Source: Geodermatophilus marinus (GTDB lineage Bacteria; Actinomycetota; Actinomycetes; Mycobacteriales; Geodermatophilaceae). From it: a DNA stretch of 43,163 nucleotides. How positions within the stretch are numbered: the first letter of the stretch is position 1; each line of letters opens with the position of its first letter. The stretch covers positions 1 to 43,163 of the forward strand of contig NZ_QVQH01000033.1 in assembly GCF_003428645.1 (NCBI RefSeq). The letters are read 5' to 3'. A program made the translations under genes and the position numbers. Below, piece by piece: positions 7,702 through 15,583 of this stretch. A model generated the notes under the pieces. That model saw only the letters and a list, made by a program, of their open reading frames with translations. It made no database searches and was not told where the DNA came from.

Positions 7702-8091
7702 TCAGCCGCCGGCGGCCAGGAGCCGGCCCATCTGCTCGTGCACGGCCTGGATGCCCTGCAGGGGCCGCACCATGACGCGGAACTCGACGATCCGGCCCGC
7801 CCCGTCGCACCGGATGATGTCGACACCGTTCACGTACCTGCCCGCCACGCTGGTCTCGAACTCGAGCACCGCCGTGTCCTCGGAGAGGACCTGCTTGGTG
7901 TACCGGAAGCCCCCTCCGGCCAGCGTCCGGGCGGCCGCCTCGAGGTACTGCGTCGTGACGGCCCTCCCGCGCTGCGGCGTGTGGACCACCGGCGAGTAGA
8001 AGACGACGTCGTCGGCGAGCAGCTCGTCGAGCCCGCCGGGGAGCTCCCCTGCCAGGTACCGGTGCCAGCGGGCTGTCGCGTCGTCGATCAC
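7702..8091 (-). CDS. SnoaL-like NTF2-fold protein
   Basis: A 129-residue protein of the SnoaL/NTF2-like fold, with the helix-rich start (IDDATARWHRYLAGELPGGL) and DELLADDVVFYSPVVHTPQ, then sheet strands such as VSEDTAVLEF-like SEDTAVLEFETSVAGRYVNG and IVEFRVMVRP. Many members are small enzymes or binding proteins of unknown substrate. I chose the GTG at 8091 because GAGGAGG lies about 5 bases upstream. No partner gene identifies its role. Confidence 0.78.
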   Translation of the reverse strand: MIDDATARWHRYLAGELPGGLDELLADDVVFYSPVVHTPQRGRAVTTQYLEAAARTLAGGGFRYTKQVLSEDTAVLEFETSVAGRYVNGVDIIRCDGAGRIVEFRVMVRPLQGIQAVHEQMGRLLAAGG

Positions 8092-8218
8092 GGGGCCTCC
8101 TCGTCGTCCCTGCGGTGCGCGGTCGCGCCCCGGCACGGATCCTGCCCCGGGCCCGCCCGGTCTCCCGCGCGTGGCCCCGGGCCGACCGTCGCGGAGGCCC
8201 GTGGGGACCGCGGGCGCG

Positions 8219-9127
8219 TCACCCGGTTCTCACCAGCCCTCGCCGCAGCTCGTCCAGCGCCTGCACGAGACCCACCCGTGGCTCCCAGCCCCAGCCGCGC
8301 GCCCGGCCGGTGCGCAGCTGCCCGGTCCAGACCGGCTCGTCGGTCCACTCGGGCGCGACCCCCAGCGCGTCGGTCACCGTGCCCAGGTAGTCCCGCCACG
8401 TCGCGGGCTCGCCCGCGACGATGACCGGGGTCGTGCCGCCGCCCACCGGACCCCGCTCCGGGTCGTCGGCGGTCGCGACGGCGCCCGTGGCGACGTCCGC
8501 GATGAAGGCCGCCAGGTCGTCGACGTGCACCCAGGCCCAGGTCTTGGCGGGGTTCACCGGGGGCGCGCCGTCCCGGAACTCGCGGGGTCGCAGCGTGTTC
8601 CAGATCGACGTCTCGCCGGCGCCCAGGATCGCCGGCGGGCGGACCAGCACGGTGGTGAGCCCGCCGACCTGCGCGAGCGCGGCATCGGTGGCGTTCTTGG
8701 TGTCCGGGTAGTCCCCGCTGCCCTCGGGCAGGAGGGCGCCGTCCTCGGCGACGTCCCCGATGCCGGCCGACCGGTCGTAGACCCCGGCGGTGGACACGTG
8801 CACGAGCCGGGCGACGCCTGCCTCCCGCGCGGCCCGGGCGAGGGCCGGTGTGCCCTCGACGCCCACCCGGTGCTGCACCTCCCGCGGCGCGCCCATCGGG
8901 TGGACCGTCGTGACCACCGCGTCGGCGCCCCAGGTCACCTCGTGGGCGAGGCCCGCGTCGGCGAAGTCGCCCACGTGCTCGGTGAGCCCGTCGAGGGCAG
9001 GCGCGCTGCCGGCGCGCCGGACGACGGCGCGCACCCGCGCCGACCGCTCGACCAGCGCCCGGCACACCGCGGCGCCCACCAGCCCGTTCGCACCGGTGAC
9101 CACGACGACGGGAGCGGAGGACGCCAT
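8219..9127 (-). CDS. NAD-dependent epimerase/dehydratase, possible separate product from an internal start
   Basis: If the SDR part is also made alone, the ATG at 9127 (MASSAPVVVVTGANGLVG) is the natural start and gives 302 residues, the normal length for this family. The nucleotide-binding GxxGxxG is at residues 12-18 of that product. AGGGTGG lies about 6 bases upstream and could bind the ribosome. The catalytic Tyr-x-x-x-Lys appears as YPDTK. Substrate is unknown. This entry is an alternative reading of the same frame as the fused ORF. Confidence 0.5.
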   Translation of the reverse strand: MASSAPVVVVTGANGLVGAAVCRALVERSARVRAVVRRAGSAPALDGLTEHVGDFADAGLAHEVTWGADAVVTTVHPMGAPREVQHRVGVEGTPALARAAREAGVARLVHVSTAGVYDRSAGIGDVAEDGALLPEGSGDYPDTKNATDAALAQVGGLTTVLVRPPAILGAGETSIWNTLRPREFRDGAPPVNPAKTWAWVHVDDLAAFIADVATGAVATADDPERGPVGGGTTPVIVAGEPATWRDYLGTVTDALGVAPEWTDEPVWTGQLRTGRARGWGWEPRVGLVQALDELRRGLVRTG

Positions 9128-10216
9128 GCCGACCACCCTGCCAGGGGCAGCACGACGCCGCCCGCGGCGACGTGCGAGGTCGACCGGGTGCCCGCCTCCC
9201 CGCGCCCCGACCCGCCCGTCGAGCCCCCCGGTGACGGCTGCGGCGACGCGGGCGAAGCTGCGGTCGTCGTCGTCGGCCAGCCGGCGCAGGACCTCCGCTG
9301 CGGCCTCCCCCGGCAGCTCGACGAGCGCCTGGGTCAGCCGGATCCGCGCCGCAGGGGCCGCGGTGGGCGCGGCGAGCTCGTCGACCAGCGCGGCCAGGAT
9401 CCGGTCCGCGCAGCCGCGGTCCCGGGACAGCTCCCCCAGCACCTCCGCCGCCTCGATGTCGGAGGTGCCCTCGACGACCATGGCGACGAGCGCGGGTACG
9501 GCCGCGGTCGCGCCGAGCCGGCCCGCCGCCGGCGCGGCGTGCCTGCGCACCGTCGCATCCGGGTCCGCGAGCGCGCCCTCGAGCAGCGCGGCCGCGCCGG
9601 GCGCCTCGGGCATGCCGGCGAGCGCCCGCACCGCGCGCCGGCGGACGTCGACGTCCTCCGCCCGCGCGCCGGCGGCCAGCGTCGGCACGCCCTCGCCGCC
9701 GGACCGGGCCAGCGCCCAGCACAGGGCACCGGCGACGTGGGGGTCGGTCTCGGCCAGCAGCGCCTCGGCGAGCAGCGCGGCCGGGAGCGACCCGCCCCCC
9801 GGCCGGGCCAGGGCGGCCTGCTGCCGGCGCGCGGCGCTGGTCGAGCCGAGGCCCTGCATGAGCTCGACCAGACGCAGCACGTCCGGCCAACCGGTGGGCG
9901 CCGACGCGTCGACCGCGCGCAGCCGCCCGAGCAGCTCCCGCTCCCGCTCCAGGCGCTCCTCGGTCCACCGGACGAGCTCGCCGACCAGCCCGGACGGCGT
10001 GAAGGCCGGGTCGGCCAGCGCCCGGCCGATCTGCCGGAGCGAGAGCCCGAGGGACCGCAGGCTCTCCACGTGGAAGAGCCTGCGGACGTCCTCCGTGGAG
10101 TACTCGCGGTAGCCGCCGACCGTGCGGCCGGTCGGTCGAACCAGCCCGAGCGCGTCGTAGTGCCGGAGCATCCGGGCACTCACGCCGGAGCGGCGCGCCA
10201 CCTCGCCGATCAGCAC
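8219..10216 (-). CDS. MerR regulator with HEAT repeats fused in frame to an NAD-dependent epimerase/dehydratase
   Basis: One open frame of 665 residues contains three parts. Residues 1-110 are a MerR DNA-binding region (LIGEVARRSGVSARMLRHYD, then VGGYREYSTEDVRRL). About 120-345 is a HEAT-repeat array (DVDVRRRAVRALAGMPEAPG; ADPDATVRRHAA). Residues 364-665 are an extended short-chain dehydrogenase (VVVVTGANGLVGAAV; STAGVYDRS). The linker (about 345-363) is Arg/Gly-rich, and I find no stop in any of the three frames there, so a ribosome finishing the MerR part must continue into the epimerase. Usually these are separate genes. The GTG start overlaps the stop of the HEAT gene upstream (GTGCTGA). 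A true fusion, or loss of a stop, are both possible. Confidence 0.7.
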   Translation of the reverse strand: MLIGEVARRSGVSARMLRHYDALGLVRPTGRTVGGYREYSTEDVRRLFHVESLRSLGLSLRQIGRALADPAFTPSGLVGELVRWTEERLERERELLGRLRAVDASAPTGWPDVLRLVELMQGLGSTSAARRQQAALARPGGGSLPAALLAEALLAETDPHVAGALCWALARSGGEGVPTLAAGARAEDVDVRRRAVRALAGMPEAPGAAALLEGALADPDATVRRHAAPAAGRLGATAAVPALVAMVVEGTSDIEAAEVLGELSRDRGCADRILAALVDELAAPTAAPAARIRLTQALVELPGEAAAEVLRRLADDDDRSFARVAAAVTGGLDGRVGARGGGHPVDLARRRGRRRAAPGRVVGMASSAPVVVVTGANGLVGAAVCRALVERSARVRAVVRRAGSAPALDGLTEHVGDFADAGLAHEVTWGADAVVTTVHPMGAPREVQHRVGVEGTPALARAAREAGVARLVHVSTAGVYDRSAGIGDVAEDGALLPEGSGDYPDTKNATDAALAQVGGLTTVLVRPPAILGAGETSIWNTLRPREFRDGAPPVNPAKTWAWVHVDDLAAFIADVATGAVATADDPERGPVGGGTTPVIVAGEPATWRDYLGTVTDALGVAPEWTDEPVWTGQLRTGRARGWGWEPRVGLVQALDELRRGLVRTG

Positions 10217-10911
10217 CGCGCGCCCGCCCCGTCAGCCGCGGCCGCGGCCCGTTCCGGGCCGAGCGCGACGAGCCGCTTCGCCTCGTCGACGGCCGCGTCG
10301 AAGGCGATCTCCGGGTTCCGCAGCAGCAACGCCGTGGCCCGCGCGTGCGCGGCCACCGCCGGGTCGGGGGCGACGGCGGCCTCCTCCAGAGCGGGCCGGA
10401 CCGGCTCGCCGAGGTCGACGAGGGCCCGGCTCAGGCCGAGCTGCACCCCGGGACCTCCGCGGCCGAGCTGCCCGACCAGTTCGTCGGCCAGCCGCGCCCT
10501 CGTCGCCTCGTCCTCGGGCACGAGGGCGACCGCGACGCGCCACGCCGTCCGCGCGACCTCGTCGTCGGGGTCGCGGAGCAGGTCCGCGGTGATCCAGGCC
10601 CACGCGCGCCCGTTCCCGATCTTGGAGAGCGTGTGCAGGGCCTGGCCGCGGGCCCGAGCACGCAGGGAGCCGAGCTCCCGGCGGACGCGGGGCAGCGTGA
10701 CCCCCGGGGGGAGGCGGGTCAGCGCCCAGGAGAGCATGTCCCGCACGAAGAAGTCCGGTTCGACCGCGCACCGCTGGACGAGCGGCTCCAGGAGCGCGGG
10801 GTCGGGGCTCGAGCCGGCCGCCAGGGCCGCGCGGAGCCGGACCGACGGGCTCGCGGCGCTCAGCGCATCGACCAGCCGGGTGCCGGGCCGGGTCTCGTCC
10901 GTCGTGTCCAT
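10210..10911 (-). CDS. HEAT-repeat protein coupled to the MerR-HEAT gene
   Basis: A 233-residue helical-repeat protein (LVDALSAASPSVRLRAALAA; ADLLRDPDDEVARTAWRVAV; AAVAPDPAVAAHARATALLL) with no catalytic motif, suggesting a protein-binding scaffold. The ATG at 10911 has GGAGGTGA 6 bases upstream, so I prefer it to the GTG at 10941. Its stop overlaps the GTG of the MerR-HEAT ORF, a layout that couples translation. HEAT-only genes next to MerR-HEAT regulators recur in actinobacteria, so the two may act together in sensing. Confidence 0.8.
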   Translation of the reverse strand: MDTTDETRPGTRLVDALSAASPSVRLRAALAAGSSPDPALLEPLVQRCAVEPDFFVRDMLSWALTRLPPGVTLPRVRRELGSLRARARGQALHTLSKIGNGRAWAWITADLLRDPDDEVARTAWRVAVALVPEDEATRARLADELVGQLGRGGPGVQLGLSRALVDLGEPVRPALEEAAVAPDPAVAAHARATALLLRNPEIAFDAAVDEAKRLVALGPERAAAAADGAGARC

Positions 10912-11024
10912 CGACGTCACCTCCGGCCACCCAGTGAGCACCCTGCCACCGTGTCACGGTCAAGTCGTGGGGTCGCCCGCGTGCCGGCGGTCGCCGGGTC
11001 CGGGGGTGAGCACCCAGGGGGTGC

Positions 11025-11441
11025 TCAGGCGCCGGTCGATGCGAGGAAGCGGACCACCGGCTGCAGCCAGCCGCCGAGCCCCTGGTCGGTCTCCACCGCG
11101 CTCGGGCCCACCCGGATCCAGCCCTCCCCCATGGAGCGTCCCGCCCCCATCTCGGCCCGGTGGGCGTGCGGGCGCTCGAGCAGTGCGGCGTCCTCGGCCG
11201 GGTCGACCCGGACGAGCAGGCTGCCGTCGCGGTGCACGGCGACGACCATCACGTCGTCCGCCATCACCGCGGTGACGCCGAACATGCGTACCTCGCGCAG
11301 CCGCTCGTGCGGGAAGGCCCGTCCGACCCGGTCGAGCAGCCGACGCGCGGGGTCCGCGGGCGGCTCGGCCCGTGGGCGGGTGACGGCCCCGGTGGTCGCG
11401 GGCGGCTGGTCGGACGGGGGACCTGCGGTGTCGGCCGGCAT
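11025..11441 (-). CDS. TfoX N-terminal domain-like protein
   Basis: A 138-residue protein. After a Pro/Ala-rich lead of about 35 residues comes the TfoX-N fold: RLLDRVGRAFPHERLREVRM, FGVTAVMADDVMVVAVHRDG, LLVRVDPAEDAALLERPHAH, MGEGWIRV. The fold takes its name from the competence regulator TfoX/Sxy, but single-domain actinobacterial members are not known to control competence. I chose the ATG at 11441; frames further upstream are poor coding sequence. Confidence 0.75.
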   Translation of the reverse strand: MPADTAGPPSDQPPATTGAVTRPRAEPPADPARRLLDRVGRAFPHERLREVRMFGVTAVMADDVMVVAVHRDGSLLVRVDPAEDAALLERPHAHRAEMGAGRSMGEGWIRVGPSAVETDQGLGGWLQPVVRFLASTGA

Positions 11442-11607
11442 GGCGCCCAAGCTCCCAGCGCTCCCGCGCCCGGGCAAGCAGGTGCGGCGTCGGCCGTGCC
11501 GGCGGGACGTCGCCCGGCGTCGGGTGGACGCGCCGGAGACCCTGGCGCGGCCGGGCCGGGAGCGGTAAGGAGGGAGCTCTTCCGGCCCTCGACGAGGGAG
11601 GCCTCCC

Positions 11608-11751
11608 GTGGCCGACAAGTCCCCCCACGACAACCACTCCACGAAGAAGTCGGGCAAGGCCGTCAAGGCCAAGCGCAGCGAGCGCAAGGAGAAGCAGCGG
11701 GCCGCCACGGAGATGGAGAAGCTGATGCACCCCCGGCGGGCCAAGAGCTGA
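11608..11751 (+). CDS. Small basic lysine-rich protein
   Basis: A 47-residue, very Lys/Arg-rich protein: VADKSPHDNHSTKKSGKAVK, then AKRSERKEKQRAATEMEKLM, ending HPRRAKS. GGGAGG lies 5 bases upstream of the GTG. The composition suggests a helical nucleic-acid-binding or disordered protein. I recall similar short proteins in related actinobacteria but know no function. It is flanked by minus-strand genes and would be transcribed alone. Confidence 0.65.
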   Translation: MADKSPHDNHSTKKSGKAVKAKRSERKEKQRAATEMEKLMHPRRAKS

Positions 11752-11930
11752 CCGCCTGCGCCGGCCCGACACCGACCGGGAGGACGTCGCGGAGCGAGCG
11801 CCGCCGTGGAGTCCGCTGTCCCTCGACCGGCCCCCTCAGCCTGCGCACGTCCCGGGCGGTCCAGCAGGGACCAGGGTCGTGGGCCTGCAGGCACCAAAGG
11901 GGGTGGGCGGTCCCGACGGCCGCGTCCCGG

Positions 11931-13418
11931 CTACCCGGCCTCGGGGAACCGGTCGGCCGGCGGCTTCCCGCGCGCCGCGGCGAGGGCCGCGCGCCGCACC
12001 TTGCCGGCGTCGTCCCTGAGCGGCTCGCTGACGCGTTCGAACGAGCGGGGGATCTTGTACGGCGCGAGGCGCTCGGCGAGGTGCGCGTGCAGCTCCTCGT
12101 CGCTCACCTCGCCCTCCAGCTCCAGCAGCGCATGGGGCACGTGGCCGAGGTCGTCGTGGGGCAGCGCGACGACCACCGCGGTCCGGACGGCCGGGTGCTC
12201 CATCAGGGCGCCCTCGACCTCGGCCGGGTAGACGTTGGCCCCGCCCACGATCAGCATGTCGCTCATGCGGTCGGCGAGGTGGACGTACCCGTCGACGTCG
12301 ATGGAGCCCAGGTCCCCGACCGACTCCCACCCGTCGCCCGTGGTCCGGGCGTCGGCGCCGATGTAGCGGTACGGGGGCGGTTCGCCCGGGCCCCGGCGCA
12401 TCCAGATCTCGCCGACCTCCCCCGGGGGGAGCGGCGCCCCCGCCGGGTCACGCACCTGCATCTCCCCCACGACGGGCCGCCCCACCGAGCCGGGGTGGGA
12501 CAGCCACTCGGACCCGGTGAGGATCGTCACCGCCTGCACCTCGGTCGCCGCGTACAGCTCCCACACCCGCTCCGGGCCGAGCCAGTCGATCCAGGCCCGC
12601 TTCAGCCAGGGCGGGCACGGCGCCGCCATGTGCATGACGACCCGCAACGACAACACGTCGTACCCCAGGCGCTGCTCCTCGGGCAGCCGCCAGATCCGAC
12701 CCATCATCGTCGGGACGGCGTACATCCAGTCGACGGCGTGCTCCTGCACGAGCCGCAGCGCGGACCCCGCGTCGAAGCGCGGCATCAGCACCACGTGGCC
12801 GCCGAGCACCAGGGTGCAGGCCGACAGCAGGAACGGTGCGTTGTGGTACAGCGGACCGGTGATCAGGACGGTGTCGCCGTCGGTCATCCCCATCAGGCGG
12901 GCGAACGGCTCGACCGACCCGACGACGGCGGGCTGGGTGGAGACGATCAGCTTCGGCCGCCCGGTGCTGCCGCCCGAGGTCGGGGCCTTCCAGGAGGCGG
13001 CGGCGACCTCGCCCAGCGGCGCGTCCGACAACCCCGGCTCGGGTGCGTACCCGGCCGGGATCGCCGCGTGCCCGGCGGCTTCCTCGGGCGCCACACCGAC
13101 GACGAGACCCGGTGCTGCCAGCTCGATGATCGCCCGCCGCTCACGGGCGGGCAGGCGGGAGGACACCGGCTGCGGGGTCGCCCCGCACTTCCAGGCGGCG
13201 ATGGCGGCCTCGAGGAACTCGATGGTGTTCGGCAGCCCGATCGTCACGAACGAGTCGGGCGTCACGCCGAGCTGCCGGTAGGCCCGGGCCAGCCGGTTGG
13301 TCCGTTGCTCGAGCTGCCGCCGCGTCACGCTCGCACCGGCGCAGCTGATCGCGGGCGACCCCGGGTCCGCCTCGGCCAGGGCGGCGAGGTGCGCGGCCAG
13401 GGTCGTGCTCTCGGCCAT
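11931..13418 (-). CDS. AMP-dependent acyl-CoA synthetase/ligase
   Basis: A 495-residue adenylate-forming enzyme that activates a carboxylic acid with ATP and joins it to CoA. The phosphate-binding loop TSGGSTGRPK is at 147-156, and further motifs are YAATE, GDLGSIDVDGYVHLADR and the C-terminal lysine in DDAGKVRRAA. The overall pattern is close to bile-acid or long-chain acid CoA ligases (PLYHNAPF, MPRFDAGSALRLV), but the acid is unknown. GAGGAG lies about 7 bases upstream of the ATG. No other acid-degradation genes are adjacent. Confidence 0.88.
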   Translation of the reverse strand: MAESTTLAAHLAALAEADPGSPAISCAGASVTRRQLEQRTNRLARAYRQLGVTPDSFVTIGLPNTIEFLEAAIAAWKCGATPQPVSSRLPARERRAIIELAAPGLVVGVAPEEAAGHAAIPAGYAPEPGLSDAPLGEVAAASWKAPTSGGSTGRPKLIVSTQPAVVGSVEPFARLMGMTDGDTVLITGPLYHNAPFLLSACTLVLGGHVVLMPRFDAGSALRLVQEHAVDWMYAVPTMMGRIWRLPEEQRLGYDVLSLRVVMHMAAPCPPWLKRAWIDWLGPERVWELYAATEVQAVTILTGSEWLSHPGSVGRPVVGEMQVRDPAGAPLPPGEVGEIWMRRGPGEPPPYRYIGADARTTGDGWESVGDLGSIDVDGYVHLADRMSDMLIVGGANVYPAEVEGALMEHPAVRTAVVVALPHDDLGHVPHALLELEGEVSDEELHAHLAERLAPYKIPRSFERVSEPLRDDAGKVRRAALAAARGKPPADRFPEAG

Positions 13419-13584
13419 CCGGTCTCCTCGTGGCACGGCGGTGGTGGGGGGAGCACCGGAGGCTATCGGCCGTCGGCCAGGGGCGGCAGGTGGTGCGGGC
13501 CGCGGTCGCCCGCACGGCCTCGCCCCCCACGCGCCGCACGCGGGTCGCTGTCCACCGCGGCCGGTCCGGTGCAGGATCGCTGCC

Positions 13585-13992
13585 GTGGACGGGACGGACG
13601 CGGACCCCGCCCCGGCCGAGGCACGGGCGGCGGAGGAGCTCCTCGACGTCGCACGGCGCTGGGCCGAGGCGATCGTGGCCGACGACGCGGCGCGCATCGC
13701 CGGCTTCGTCGCCGACGACTGGGTGATGGTCGACGCCTCGGGCGTCTCGCCCAGGAGGCGGTTCCTCGAGCTGGTCGGTGCCGGGGAGCTGACCCACTCG
13801 GCCATGGACCCGGTCGGCCCGCTCCGGGTCCGCGTCTACGGCGACACCGCGGTGGTGACCGGGCGGGTGACGAACACCGCTCACCACCGCGGCCACCGGT
13901 ACGACGCCGACGAGTGGACCACGGACGTCTTCGTCCGGCAGGGCGGCCGCTGGGCGTGCGTGCTCACCCACGTGACCGACGCCGCGCCCTGA
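13585..13992 (+). CDS. SnoaL/DUF4440-like NTF2-fold protein
   Basis: A 135-residue protein. LLDVARRWAEAIVADDAARI, then FVADDWVMVDASGVSPRRRF, VRVYGDTAVVTGRV and DEWTTDVFVRQGGRWACVLT are the helices and strands of the NTF2-like fold as seen in DUF4440 proteins. I placed the start at the GTG at 13585, though the ribosome site is weak. It is divergent from the acyl-CoA synthetase and convergent with the hydrolase cluster. Function is unknown. Confidence 0.75.
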   Translation: MDGTDADPAPAEARAAEELLDVARRWAEAIVADDAARIAGFVADDWVMVDASGVSPRRRFLELVGAGELTHSAMDPVGPLRVRVYGDTAVVTGRVTNTAHHRGHRYDADEWTTDVFVRQGGRWACVLTHVTDAAP

Positions 13993-14048
13993 CGCCGGCG
14001 GGCGCCCCCGGCGAGCCCGGCCGGACCGGTGGCGCGGAGCGGGGGCGG

Positions 14049-14297
14049 TCACGGGTCCCCGTCCGCCGGCGGGGCACCGGGCTGTGCCTCGTACTCCTCG
14101 CGGGTGGCCCAGCGCTGGACCCGGGCCAGCCCCCGCCGTTCCAGGTCCGCGAGCACGCCCTCGGGGGCCGCCACGACGAGGGCGTCGGGATGGCGCTCCC
14201 ACACGTCCAGGCCCAGTGGCAGGTCGAGCAGCGCCGTCACGGTCCCGTCCGCGGGCGGGGTCAGGCGGGCGATCCAGGTGCGTCCGGCTCCGGCCAT
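14049..14297 (-). CDS. Stand-alone carboxypeptidase prodomain-like protein
   Basis: An 82-residue protein (start ATG with GGAGGAGC just upstream). It resembles the N-terminal domain of the carboxypeptidase encoded next to it: both read IAR(L/V)T...PLGLDVWE, then a strand (DALVVAAPE here, DHVVLQVEE there), a helix (LADLERRGL against AGRLEAMGY) and a similar tail (TREEYEA against MTEAYLS). No catalytic domain follows. A free prodomain could inhibit or chaperone the peptidase, as propeptides often do, but this is inference. It is the last gene of a minus-strand run. Confidence 0.7.
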   Translation of the reverse strand: MAGAGRTWIARLTPPADGTVTALLDLPLGLDVWERHPDALVVAAPEGVLADLERRGLARVQRWATREEYEAQPGAPPADGDP

Positions 14298-14364
14298 CTG
14301 CGCTCCTCCGGCTGCGACGGCGTCCCCGGTGATCCTCGCCGACGCCCCGGCCCGTCGGCGCCGG

Positions 14365-15510
14365 TCAGCTCTCCCCCGGCTCCAGGACGCGCCGGACGAA
14401 CTCGAACGCCGCGGGCCGGTTCTCCTCCCAGCAGGGCTCGATCTGCTCGGCGGGCAGGATGAACCCCCCGTCCAGGGCGGACGCGGGCCGCAGCTCGACC
14501 GTGATCGACGGGACGGCGTACTCGCCGTAGGTCCAGTCGGTGGTGTCCCCCGCGGTGGGGTACAGCTGTGACGACTGCTGCGGGGTGTACGAGTTGCCGT
14601 GCACGCCCTTGACCAGCCGCGCCATCTCCTCGGCCAGATCGCGCACGGCGTGCAGGTCGGCCTCGTCCCGGACGGGTCTCGAGATGTAGCCCCACGGGTA
14701 CAGGACGAGCTGCGAGTAGCTGTGGTAGGTGAGGACGCCGCCGAAGAGCCGGCGCGCCACCAGGTCGCGCACCGCACGCGTCTCGGGCTCGGAGAAGGCC
14801 CGCGGGCCCACGTAGGTCTGGTCGGAGGGGACGTGGCTGGAGGTGCTGATGTCCAGCGTCCCCCACATGTAGCCGTAGTTCCGGTTGGGGTCCACGCCGA
14901 CGCTGCCGTCCCGGTTGCGCCGCCGGTTCTTGCGCCAGAGCCGGTTGCCGGGGGTCCGGGTGTGCTCGTGCCCGTCCGGGTTGACCATCGGGACCACCCA
15001 GATCTCGCCCTGCTGCAGCCACCGCTGCACCGGGTCGGCCGAGGAGTGCTCGAGCAGGTGCTCGGCCAACCGGTAGGGCACCTCGACGGAGATCCACTCC
15101 CGGGCGTGGTGGCAGCCCAGGAACGCGACCGTGCGGTCGCTGCCCCGGCGCTCCCCGATCCGCAACGCCCACAGCGGTCGTCCCTCGACGCTGCGCCCGA
15201 TCCCGTGCAGCTCGGCGATGTCCGGGTGCGCCTCGGCGAGGCGTCGCAGGTCCTGCTCGAGCGTCGCCGCCGTGTGGTACCCGGACTCCGCGGTACCGGT
15301 GGCGAAGGTCGACAGGTAGGCCTCGGTCATCCGCAGCTGCTCGACGCCGTACCCCATCGCCTCCAGGCGGCCGGCCTGCGCCTCCTCGACCTGCAGCACC
15401 ACGTGGTCGGGCGTCACCTCCCAGACGTCGAGGCCGAGCGGCGCGGTGAGCAGCCGGGCGAGCGGCGCCTCGGGGGTCGTGGACGTGACTCTCGCGATCA
15501 GAGCGGCCAC
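14365..15510 (-). CDS. M14 zinc carboxypeptidase with prodomain-like N-terminus and no signal peptide
   Basis: A 381-residue metallocarboxypeptidase. Residues 1-70 form a prodomain-like region and 75-380 the M14 domain. Zinc ligands are His135 and Glu138 (CHHAREW) and His263 (TYHSYSQ). Substrate residues are Asn209-Arg210 (DPNRNYG) and Tyr317 (SQLYPTAGDTTDW), and the catalytic base is Glu339 (ITVELRP), so the active site is complete. M14 enzymes of this type are usually secreted, yet the N-terminus (MAALIARVTSTTPEAPL) is not a signal peptide, which implies a cytosolic location or an unusual export route. It lies 73 bases after the DUF2235 gene. Confidence 0.88.
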   Translation of the reverse strand: MAALIARVTSTTPEAPLARLLTAPLGLDVWEVTPDHVVLQVEEAQAGRLEAMGYGVEQLRMTEAYLSTFATGTAESGYHTAATLEQDLRRLAEAHPDIAELHGIGRSVEGRPLWALRIGERRGSDRTVAFLGCHHAREWISVEVPYRLAEHLLEHSSADPVQRWLQQGEIWVVPMVNPDGHEHTRTPGNRLWRKNRRRNRDGSVGVDPNRNYGYMWGTLDISTSSHVPSDQTYVGPRAFSEPETRAVRDLVARRLFGGVLTYHSYSQLVLYPWGYISRPVRDEADLHAVRDLAEEMARLVKGVHGNSYTPQQSSQLYPTAGDTTDWTYGEYAVPSITVELRPASALDGGFILPAEQIEPCWEENRPAAFEFVRRVLEPGES

Positions 15511-15583
15511 CGGGTCCTCCGTCCGTTCGGGGTGGGGCGACGGTCCGGGCCGCGGCGGGGCCGGGCCAGCGACGGGGTCCCGG

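Noticed and set aside
8171..11275. A 1034-codon plus-strand open frame opposite the MerR/HEAT genes
   Set aside because: It lacks motifs and is a GC-rich shadow of conserved minus-strand genes.
14048..14066. A further GTCACGGGTCC sequence as a fifth copy of the direct-repeat box
   Set aside because: The second half-site is CCGTC rather than GTCAC, and it lies at the 3' end of a gene.
11160..14462. A 1100-codon plus-strand open frame
   Set aside because: It is antisense to the acyl-CoA synthetase and neighbours and has no domain signature.
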